Positions 1 to 6,168 of a stretch of 6,168 nt of DNA are shown here, one piece after another. The position numbers and the translations under genes are program-made. The notes under the pieces were generated by a model, which saw only the letters and a program-made list of their open reading frames with translations, did not search any database and was not told where the DNA came from. Origin of the DNA: Syntrophobacterales bacterium (GTDB taxonomy: Bacteria; Desulfobacterota; Syntrophobacteria; BM002). Numbering within the stretch: position 1 is the stretch's first letter; each line of letters starts with the position of its first letter. The stretch lies in the NCBI GenBank assembly GCA_030613915.1, contig JAUWKY010000155.1, forward strand, positions 1 to 6,168, in the 5' to 3' direction.

Positions 1-351
1 TTGATGATCACTACCCTTTTGTCTGGCTGTCTGGTCATCGGAAAAAACAAGGAATACCAGCCATTTGACTCCACGGAGCTTGGCAAACTAGTTCCGGGAC
101 AGACCAAAGCGACAGAGGTGACCGAGATATTTGGAGCCCCAAGTAAGGTGGTGGAATTGGCCAATGGCAATGCATATGTATACAAGCGCACTGTGACCAA
201 GGGCACTATTTGCTGGCTGGTTCTACTCACTCTTGGCAATGCTGAAAAGCAACATGACCAACTGGTTTTCTTCTTTGATTTAGAAGACACTTTGACTCAC
301 TATGGCCTCAGTCTTGATGCCGACAAGGCGAAATATGGACTTCCGGATTAA
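1..351 (+). CDS. BamE/SmpA-like small lipoprotein, probably 5'-truncated by the window edge
   Basis: The reading frame is open from the first base (TTG at 1, ATG at 4) to TAA at 349-351, giving 116 residues. A lipobox Leu-Ser-Gly-Cys ends at Cys10, so lipidation at that Cys and an envelope location are expected. Only about nine residues precede the Cys, with no basic n-region; a normal lipoprotein signal has 15-25, so the true start probably lies upstream of the window. Residues 30-61 have the pattern L-V-x-G-x-T ... E-V-x-x-x-F-G-A-P-x-K-V ... Y-V-Y, which resembles the SmpA/OmlA (BamE-like) fold. A hydrophobic stretch (about 69-79) and a D-Q-L-V-F-F-F-D strand (86-93) follow. The downstream gene shares the same motif and overlaps it by 17 bases. 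The fold call is motif-based; the specific function is unknown, and it is not claimed to be the BamE subunit itself. Confidence 0.7.
   Translation: MMITTLLSGCLVIGKNKEYQPFDSTELGKLVPGQTKATEVTEIFGAPSKVVELANGNAYVYKRTVTKGTICWLVLLTLGNAEKQHDQLVFFFDLEDTLTHYGLSLDADKAKYGLPD
325..328 (+). promoter_or_regulatory. Shine-Dalgarno site deciding the start of the second lipoprotein gene
   Basis: AAGG lies 6 bases before the ATG at 335. The other in-frame ATGs, at 302 and 317, have no purine-rich site in front of them. This is the main reason for placing the start at 335. Confidence 0.5.
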
Positions 352-772
352 TAGTCTTCTCGTATCGATCGTATTTCTTGTAAACGTGCTCTTGTCCGGT
401 TGTGTCACCTATCAAATCTCCAAGTACGTAGAAGGAGATGAGGTGATTGTCCCGAAAGAGGAACTAGTAGTGGGCAAGACAACCTTAGAGGAGGCGCTCT
501 CTGTACTCGGTGCCCCAGACAAGGTAGCCAAAGTAGGGTTGCAGAACCTTCTTGTCTACGAGAGGGCGTTGCTCTACAGAAACAGGATCAAAGTGGGAAT
601 CCCCTTGAGCCAAGTCGCCAGAGGAAGCCTCAGTATGGCTGGCTATGGGACCCTCGTCCGTTATGATTCGCTCGCACTTTTTTTCAATACTGAGGGTATC
701 CTCAGCCACAAAACTTTTACAGAAGGCTCCAGCCATCCTTACCTGAAAACCTTGTTTTCAGATAAACAATGA
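335..772 (+). CDS. BamE/SmpA-like lipoprotein, paralogue of the preceding gene
   Basis: 145 residues from ATG 335 to TGA 770-772. The N-terminus is a complete lipoprotein signal: Arg4, a hydrophobic core at about residues 8-20, then lipobox L-S-G-C with Cys23 as the lipidation site. The mature part repeats the pattern of the upstream protein: L-V-V-G-K-T at 44-49, L-G-A-P-D-K-V at 58-64, L-V-Y-E-R at 73-77, and later D-S-L-A-L-F-F with E-G-I-L-S-H (111-125), matching D-Q-L-V-F-F-F and D-T-L-T-H upstream. This suggests tandem duplication of a BamE/SmpA-like domain. The gene starts inside the end of its neighbour (17-base overlap), which implies translational coupling. An earlier start at 302 or 317 would add 6-11 residues but lacks a ribosome site. 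The precise role is not recognised; an outer-membrane or periplasm-facing role is inferred from the lipobox only. Confidence 0.78.
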   Translation: MDFRINSLLVSIVFLVNVLLSGCVTYQISKYVEGDEVIVPKEELVVGKTTLEEALSVLGAPDKVAKVGLQNLLVYERALLYRNRIKVGIPLSQVARGSLSMAGYGTLVRYDSLALFFNTEGILSHKTFTEGSSHPYLKTLFSDKQ

Positions 773-835
773 GGTGTCAACCTAGATATTTTACGAATTG
801 CCTGCTCCGACCCCAGCAATCCCACCTTATTATTT

Positions 836-918
836 CAGATTTAAGATTGTAGACTGCAGATTATAGAATCTCAAAGCTTGCATTCAGTTCAATCTGAAAT
901 CTAAAATCTTAAATCAGC
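836..918. repeat. Two facing arrays of degenerate 7-base repeats (inverted pair)
   Basis: Left array, 836-870: five consecutive heptamers CAGATTT, AAGATTG, TAGACTG, CAGATTA, TAGAATC, with core AGATT recurring exactly every 7 bases. Right array, 891-918: AATCTGA, AATCTAA, AATCTTA, AATCAGC, with core AATCT, the reverse complement of AGATT, again every 7 bases. The arrays are separated by 20 bases, so each left core can pair with several right cores. Exact pairings include 832-841 with 891-900 (10 bp) and 838-848 with 905-915 (11 bp). There is no T-run after it and the stem is AT-rich, so it is not a standard intrinsic terminator. Confidence 0.8.
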
Positions 919-1083
919 AATTACCTTTCCCCTGTGTCTTTCTTTGTATACCTCCCGGGTGTGGTTCATTATACGGGCTACAGAAAAAGTACCCCCTGGC
1001 CGGGCCGTTTATCCCTTTCTGAAGGACTGTCTCCATGGGACTCTTTGGCATTGCGTATTTTTCCAATAGTTTGGCATTTTTCT

Positions 1084-1116
1084 TGCTCTGGGAGTAAGCA
1101 CCGAAGGACCAGAGCA
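1084..1116. other. 8-bp inverted repeat (stem-loop) before the TPR-PilZ-FHA gene
   Basis: TGCTCTGG at 1084-1091 is the exact reverse complement of CCAGAGCA at 1109-1116, with a 17-base loop. No run of T follows on either strand, so a terminator is unlikely. It lies 57 bases before the chosen start at 1173 and could be a regulator site or leader structure. A chance occurrence is also possible. Confidence 0.35.
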
Positions 1117-1172
1117 CTTCTTTAGGCGAACTGCTACAAACTTTGGCGTGGCTCTATTTGTGGGTTAACTAT

Positions 1173-2624
1173 ATGAAATTAGATGATAAATGGAATAATA
1201 TCACTGCGAGAACCGTAGCCTTCTATCAACAGGGGTGGTATTCAATAGCTGCTAAAGTGGCGAATGAGACACTTGAGTTTGCAGAGCAAGTATTTGGCCC
1301 TGACCATCCTAACGTTGCGGAATCGCTTAATAATCTGGCGTTAATCTGCTATTCACAAGGCAAAGAAGCTGAGGCCACCATTTTTGAGCAAACACTAACT
1401 CAGCGTCAAGGAAAAGAGCTATGGCCGGATCATTCTGATAGAGCCCAATACTTGAACAAGCTTGTGCTGCTCAATCTCGCCAAGCGGAAATACTCTGAGG
1501 CTGAATCTTTTTTTGAACGTGCATTGGCAATTAAGAAATACGCCCTGGGACAGGATCATTCTGAACTGTCTCAAATCTTAGGTAATCTTGCCGACTTACA
1601 TAAATCACAGGGGAATTATCTCGAAGCCGAAACCTTTCTCAAATCACTGAGGGTGCGGGGTAACATTCGTCTGCAAACCGACCCTGTGGCTGACCTTGGC
1701 ACCAACAGCAAGGACGTTAGGGAAATCCGACATAATCGGGAGTATATGAGGTGTACCGGGCACTTTCCTGCCAAGCTGTCAATGACAGAAAAGACCTTTT
1801 CTATAGAGGGCGTGACTGAAAACATCAGCCAGGTCGGGACATTCATCAGAACCAAGGATTGGCATACTTTCAAACCTAATGATCAGGTTTCCGTCGCCAT
1901 ATCTCTCCCCTCGATTTTCTCGGAGCAGTACTCCGCCGTTGAAATGGAAGGCCCCGGAATTATCACCAGGATCGATGAAGAAAATGAAGGTGTTGGGATC
2001 CAATTTATAAAAAGTTTTAAACAATTTACCCGGGTCGATGAAACAGAAGTTGCCGGCAAGATCAGATACAAAAGGCTTGCCCACTACCTGACAGCCCTGG
2101 AAGAATTACCACGACCGCAGTTCTTGGAGACCTATCCAAGGGGTTTCTTTGTTGAAAGAGACCGCATGAATTTTGACAACGATGTTATCTTCCAGTTCAG
2201 CACAAATGAAATAGATGTTTTAGAAGCTTCGAATCAATTTCCTATTGATCTTGTGGTTGCGGATTTCTTAGAAGCAAGAGTCATAGAGGTAACTAAGAAA
2301 AAAATTGACAGCAATGAAGGGGTAATAACCATAGGACGATCGGCGAGCAACGATATCGTTTTGTACAATCAGACAATCTCCAAGTCACACGCTTTCCTGT
2401 ATTTTCCCACATCCACCAGTGGTGCCTACGTGGCTGACTTGCAATCGACAAACAGTACGTTCCTCAACGACGAAAAGATAACACCGCATGTGACATATGA
2501 TCTGGCAGATGGTGATGAAATCTCGTTTGGACCGCAAACAAAAGTCATCTATCTTTCCTCATCCACCTTCCATGATTTTATCTCCTCACTCAAACGATCC
2601 AGCGAATGCAAAATGGATTCCTAA
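1173..2624 (+). CDS. TPR - PilZ - FHA three-domain signalling protein
   Basis: 483 residues from ATG 1173, stop TAA at 2622-2624. The N-terminal ~160 residues are kinesin-light-chain-type TPRs. The repeat register is exactly 42 residues (Leu55, Leu97 and Leu139 of N-N-L-A, N-K-L-V and G-N-L-A) with P-D-H or Q-D-H turns, and TPRs of this type bind protein partners. Residues ~185-285 form a PilZ domain with both c-di-GMP motifs: RxxxR (Arg189-Arg193) and NxSxxG (Asn217, Ser219, Gly222). Residues ~380-465 form an FHA domain, which binds phosphothreonine peptides, with Gly388-Arg389, Ser405-His406, the S-T-N-S-T segment around Asn427, and a D-G-D-E-I-S-F-G end. No signal peptide or membrane segment is seen, so it should be cytoplasmic. 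A TTG at 1143 could add ten residues, but neither start has a clear Shine-Dalgarno site; ATG is preferred because the TPR begins right after it. It stands alone, with no kinase or cyclase gene beside it. Domain calls are firm; the pathway served is unknown. Confidence 0.88.
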   Translation: MKLDDKWNNITARTVAFYQQGWYSIAAKVANETLEFAEQVFGPDHPNVAESLNNLALICYSQGKEAEATIFEQTLTQRQGKELWPDHSDRAQYLNKLVLLNLAKRKYSEAESFFERALAIKKYALGQDHSELSQILGNLADLHKSQGNYLEAETFLKSLRVRGNIRLQTDPVADLGTNSKDVREIRHNREYMRCTGHFPAKLSMTEKTFSIEGVTENISQVGTFIRTKDWHTFKPNDQVSVAISLPSIFSEQYSAVEMEGPGIITRIDEENEGVGIQFIKSFKQFTRVDETEVAGKIRYKRLAHYLTALEELPRPQFLETYPRGFFVERDRMNFDNDVIFQFSTNEIDVLEASNQFPIDLVVADFLEARVIEVTKKKIDSNEGVITIGRSASNDIVLYNQTISKSHAFLYFPTSTSGAYVADLQSTNSTFLNDEKITPHVTYDLADGDEISFGPQTKVIYLSSSTFHDFISSLKRSSECKMDS

Positions 2625-2636
2625 CCCCATTGCCAC

Positions 2637-2665
2637 TTGACTTCCCGGTGAGCAATTACTACAAG
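2637..2665 (+). promoter_or_regulatory. Possible sigma70-type promoter for eno
   Basis: TTGACT at 2637-2642 (5 of 6 to TTGACA), a 17-base spacer, then TACAAG at 2660-2665 (4 of 6 to TATAAT). It lies just after the stop of the preceding gene and before the inverted-repeat segment. If used, the transcript would start near 2672 and carry about 250 bases of leader before eno. The -10 match is modest and no other evidence supports it. Confidence 0.35.
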
Positions 2666-2738
2666 AATTCAAAAGTATTAATCTAGCGCAGGATTGCTTC
2701 AGTCAAAACCGATTGTGGCAGAATACCCTACTACGAAT

Positions 2739-4228
<1,490 letters not shown>

Positions 4229-4284
4229 GACTGGAATTATAGAGTACTGGAGTAGTTGGACGAATCAAAAAAACACCAATTGTT

Positions 4285-4290
4285 AAGGAA
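4285..4290 (+). promoter_or_regulatory. Strong Shine-Dalgarno site of pgm
   Basis: AAGGAA lies 6 bases before ATG 4297. A second ATG at 4292, out of frame, would give only Met-Arg before a TGA at 4298-4300 that overlaps the pgm start codon. The 4297 start is therefore well supported. The 68-base spacer (4229-4296) holds no convincing promoter or terminator. Confidence 0.7.
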
Positions 4291-4296
4291 AATGAG

Positions 4297-5940
4297 ATGA
4301 CGGTTCACGAACTAGCGGGGAAACTTCCCCCCAGGTCCCTGCTTGTCAACATTCCCAGGCTGGTTTCGGCTTATTACACCCATAAACCTGACATCTCGGA
4401 CCCCGGCCAGCGGGTCGATTTCGGGACCTCTGGGCACCGGGGATCACCTCTGAAAAATAGCTTCAACGAAGACCACATCCTGGCCATCAGCCAGGCTATC
4501 TGCGAATACAGGCAGGCCAAAAACATCACCGGCCCCCTATTTCTGGGCAAGGACACCCACGGCCTCTCCGAACCAGCATTAGCCAGCGGGCTGGAGGTAT
4601 TTGCCGCGGCTGGGATAACAGTCATGATTCAGGAGGGTTTCGGCTACACGCCCACCCCGGTGATCTCCCACGCCATTCTCACCCACAACCGTGGAAAGAA
4701 GCAGGGGCTTGCTGATGGTGTGGTCATTACTCCCTCCCACAACCCGCCTCAGGATGGCGGGTTCAAATACAATCCGCCCGCGGGGGGCCCCGCTGACACT
4801 GAAACAACCAGGGTCATCGAGGACAGGGCCAACGAGATTCTGGGAAGCGGCCTCAAAGATGTCAAGCGCTTGCCCTACGAAATGGCGCTAAGAGCCGACA
4901 CCACTCATAACTATGATTACCTAACCCCCTACGTAGAGGATCTCAAGAATATCATCGATATGGATGTTATCGCTAAAGAGGGTGTTAAAATAGGTGTCGA
5001 TCCCCTCGGTGGTTCGGCTGTCGACTTCTGGGATCCCATTGCCGAAAAATACGGACTTTCCATCGAAGTTGTGAACCGGAAAGTTGATCCGACCTTTTCT
5101 TTTATGACTGTGGACAAGGATGGCAAAATCCGGATGGACTGTTCCTCGCCGTATGCCATGGCAAACTTGATCAAGTTGAAAGATGACTTCGACATTGCCT
5201 TCGGCAACGATCCGGACTGTGACCGCCATGGTATCGTGACCGGAAGTGGGGGGCTCATGAATCCCAACCACTACCTTTCCGTGGCGGTGTGGTACCTGTT
5301 CCAGAGTCGAGCAGAATGGAAAGATGAGGCAGCGGTTGGGAAAACTCTGGTATCCAGCTCCATGATCGATCGGGTGAGCGCGCACCTGAACCGGCGACTT
5401 TCAGAAGTGCCGGTGGGCTTCAAATGGTTTGTGGATGGGCTCATTGACGGCTCGTACGGATTTGGTGGTGAGGAGAGTGCCGGAGCTTCGTTTTTAAGAA
5501 AAAATGGTGAAGTGTGGACCACCGACAAAGATGGGATCATCATGGATCTGCTTGCCTGTGAGATTATGGCCAAGAGCGGCAGGGATCCAGCGGAACTCTA
5601 CCAAGAGCTCGAGGAAAAATTTGGCAGTCCCATTTATGAACGTATAGATGCACCGGCTACGGCGGAGCAAAAAACTGCTCTCAAAGGACTATCTGCCGAA
5701 ATGGTTACGGCCGAAGAACTTGCCGGTGAGCCCATCATTGCCAAACTCACCCACGCCTCCGGTAACAACGCCCCAATAGGCGGGCTAAAGGTTGTTGCTG
5801 AAAACGGCTGGTTTGCGGCGCGTCCCTCAGGCACCGAGGACATTTACAAGCTTTACGCCGAAAGCTTTAAGGGCCAGGAACATCTAAGAGAAATTCAGGC
5901 AGAGGCGCAGGCGATCATTGACGCTGCCCTTTCTCAGTAG
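4297..5940 (+). CDS. pgm: Phosphoglucomutase, alpha-D-glucose-specific (E. coli Pgm type)
   Basis: 547 residues, against 546 for E. coli Pgm, and closely similar along the whole length from memory of that protein. It interconverts glucose 1-phosphate and glucose 6-phosphate, joining glycogen and UDP-glucose metabolism to glycolysis; cytoplasmic, Mg-dependent, acting through a phosphoserine. The four alpha-D-phosphohexomutase landmarks are present: the phosphoserine loop T-P-S-H-N-P with Ser147, followed by D-G-G-F-K-Y-N-P-P; the metal loop D-P-D-C-D-R (Asp305, Asp307, Asp309), where E. coli has Tyr at the Cys position; the sugar-binding loop G-E-E-S-A-G (391-396); and the phosphate-binding loop R-P-S-G-T-E-D (509-515). 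The early F-G-T-S-G-H-R-G (42-49) is also typical. The start at ATG 4297 is fixed by AAGGAA six bases upstream. It may share a transcript with eno. Its TAG stop (5938-5940) touches the first heptamer array downstream. Confidence 0.97.
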   Translation: MTVHELAGKLPPRSLLVNIPRLVSAYYTHKPDISDPGQRVDFGTSGHRGSPLKNSFNEDHILAISQAICEYRQAKNITGPLFLGKDTHGLSEPALASGLEVFAAAGITVMIQEGFGYTPTPVISHAILTHNRGKKQGLADGVVITPSHNPPQDGGFKYNPPAGGPADTETTRVIEDRANEILGSGLKDVKRLPYEMALRADTTHNYDYLTPYVEDLKNIIDMDVIAKEGVKIGVDPLGGSAVDFWDPIAEKYGLSIEVVNRKVDPTFSFMTVDKDGKIRMDCSSPYAMANLIKLKDDFDIAFGNDPDCDRHGIVTGSGGLMNPNHYLSVAVWYLFQSRAEWKDEAAVGKTLVSSSMIDRVSAHLNRRLSEVPVGFKWFVDGLIDGSYGFGGEESAGASFLRKNGEVWTTDKDGIIMDLLACEIMAKSGRDPAELYQELEEKFGSPIYERIDAPATAEQKTALKGLSAEMVTAEELAGEPIIAKLTHASGNNAPIGGLKVVAENGWFAARPSGTEDIYKLYAESFKGQEHLREIQAEAQAIIDAALSQ

Positions 5941-5967
5941 GCAGCAGGCAGCGGGCAGTAGGCAGCT
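5940..5967. repeat. Heptamer array 1 after pgm (GGCAGCN)
   Basis: Four consecutive 7-base units, GGCAGCA, GGCAGCG, GGCAGTA, GGCAGCT. The last base of the pgm stop codon is the first base of the array, and the preceding seven bases (CTCAGTA, 5933-5939) match the third unit at 5 of 7, so the array may have spread into the end of the gene. Confidence 0.75.
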
Positions 5968-6002
5968 TATAACAACCTGGTCTGCTGGATTAACTAAAAA
6001 AT

Positions 6003-6023
6003 CCAAATACCAAATCACAAAGA
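6003..6023. repeat. Heptamer array 2 after pgm (CCAAATN, short)
   Basis: Three units in the same 7-base register: CCAAATA, CCAAATC, ACAAAGA. It is short and could be chance alone, but it has the same period as the arrays on either side. Confidence 0.45.
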
Positions 6024-6026
6024 CTG

Positions 6027-6094
6027 AGGTTTCAGTGTTCCCCGCTGCAGCTTCGCTTCAGACGGGATTTCCGCTTCGCTCCAACAGGTTTCAG
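6027..6094. repeat. Short direct repeats between heptamer arrays
   Basis: AGGTTTCAG occurs at 6027-6035 and again at 6086-6094; GCTTCGCT occurs at 6050-6057 and 6073-6080. GGTTTCAG is the reverse complement of CTGAAACC at 6141-6148 within the last array, so words of the array also occur here in the opposite orientation. No coding potential is evident. Confidence 0.5.
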
Positions 6095-6113
6095 CTTCTA
6101 TGTTTCTTTTTCC

Positions 6114-6162
6114 TGACACCTGACACCTGACACCTGACACCTGAAACCCGACACCTAAAACC
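6114..6162. repeat. Heptamer array 3 at the window end (TGACACC)
   Basis: Seven units of exactly 7 bases: four perfect TGACACC copies (6114-6141), then the decayed copies TGAAACC, CGACACC and TAAAACC. Decay increases toward the right-hand end. The window stops six bases later, so it is not known what follows. Confidence 0.9.
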
Positions 6163-6168
6163 CTAGGA

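Larger units (their letters stand above)
773..1172. other. Gene-poor gap between the lipoprotein pair and the signalling gene
   Basis: No convincing coding sequence is seen on either strand. The first third is AT-rich and carries the facing heptamer arrays (836-918). The rest is mixed in composition, with an 8-bp inverted repeat (1084-1116) and a 9-base direct repeat TTTGGCATT at 1044-1052 and 1070-1078 (spacing 26). A 67-codon frame on the minus strand (914-1117, GTG start) and a 63-codon frame on the plus strand overlap each other and match no family I recognise. No strong promoter or intrinsic terminator could be picked out, though the promoter of the downstream gene should lie here. Confidence 0.55.

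Noticed and set aside
302..334. Earlier ATG starts (302, 317) for the second lipoprotein gene
   Set aside because: No ribosome-binding site precedes them, whereas AAGG at 325-328 is well placed for 335, which also gives a normal 22-residue lipoprotein signal.
743..761. Perfect 8-bp hairpin CTGAAAAC / GTTTTCAG at the end of the second lipoprotein gene, considered as a terminator
   Set aside because: It lies before the stop codon, has an AT-rich stem and no T-run after it, so it does not meet the form of an intrinsic terminator.
914..1117. 67-codon minus-strand frame with a GTG start in the gap before the TPR-PilZ-FHA gene
   Set aside because: It overlaps a plus-strand frame of similar length, matches no family I recognise, has no well-spaced ribosome site, and its end runs into the heptamer array. 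Not reported as a gene.
4231..4260. Repeated CTGGA/TTGGA words between eno and pgm, considered as another repeat array
   Set aside because: Spacings of 16 and 9 bases do not form a consistent period, so there is no supportable array.
6114..6162. TGACACC array considered as a CRISPR
   Set aside because: Units are 7 bases with no spacers and no cas genes nearby; it is a simple tandem repeat.

Overview
This 6.2-kb stretch of bacterial chromosome carries five protein genes, all on the + strand. The gaps between them are unusually repeat-rich. Two genes encode small lipoproteins with lipobox signal peptides, which points to a Gram-negative (diderm) bacterium. The E. coli-type phosphoglucomutase, the TPR/PilZ/FHA signalling protein and the AT- or GC-rich heptamer repeats between genes would fit an uncultured Desulfobacterota-like or other candidate-phylum lineage. 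That is a weak inference; nothing in the window fixes the taxonomy.

Layout. (1) Positions 1-772: two overlapping lipoprotein genes, the first probably cut by the window edge. They share a BamE/SmpA-like motif and look like tandem paralogues. (2) 773-1172: a gap of about 400 bases with no convincing gene. It holds two facing arrays of 7-base repeats that can pair with each other (836-918) and a separate 8-bp stem-loop (1084-1116). (3) 1173-2624: one gene for a soluble three-domain protein, with kinesin-light-chain-type TPRs, then a PilZ domain with both c-di-GMP-binding motifs, then an FHA phosphopeptide-binding domain. (4) 2625-2920: a gap with a plausible sigma70 promoter and a 154-bp segment bounded by about 20-bp inverted repeats with hairpins inside. 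The segment is either a small non-autonomous mobile element or a structured 5' leader of the next gene. (5) 2921-4228: enolase (eno), with a non-standard catalytic-loop sequence. (6) 4297-5940: phosphoglucomutase (pgm), 68 bp after eno with a strong Shine-Dalgarno site and no visible terminator between them, so the two may be co-transcribed. (7) 5940-6168: non-coding DNA containing three further heptamer arrays of unrelated sequence.

How the genes relate. eno (lower glycolysis) and pgm (glucose-1-phosphate/glucose-6-phosphate exchange, linking glycogen and sugar-nucleotide metabolism to glycolysis) form a short central-carbon unit. The TPR-PilZ-FHA protein could join c-di-GMP and Ser/Thr phosphorylation signals, but the sequence shows no direct link between it and the metabolic genes. 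The lipoproteins would sit in the cell envelope.

The most distinctive points are the 7-base periodicity shared by repeat arrays of different sequence in two separate gaps, the inverted-repeat element before eno, the TPR-PilZ-FHA fusion and the enolase loop variant. I found no tRNA, rRNA, CRISPR array, transposase or convincing intrinsic terminator.
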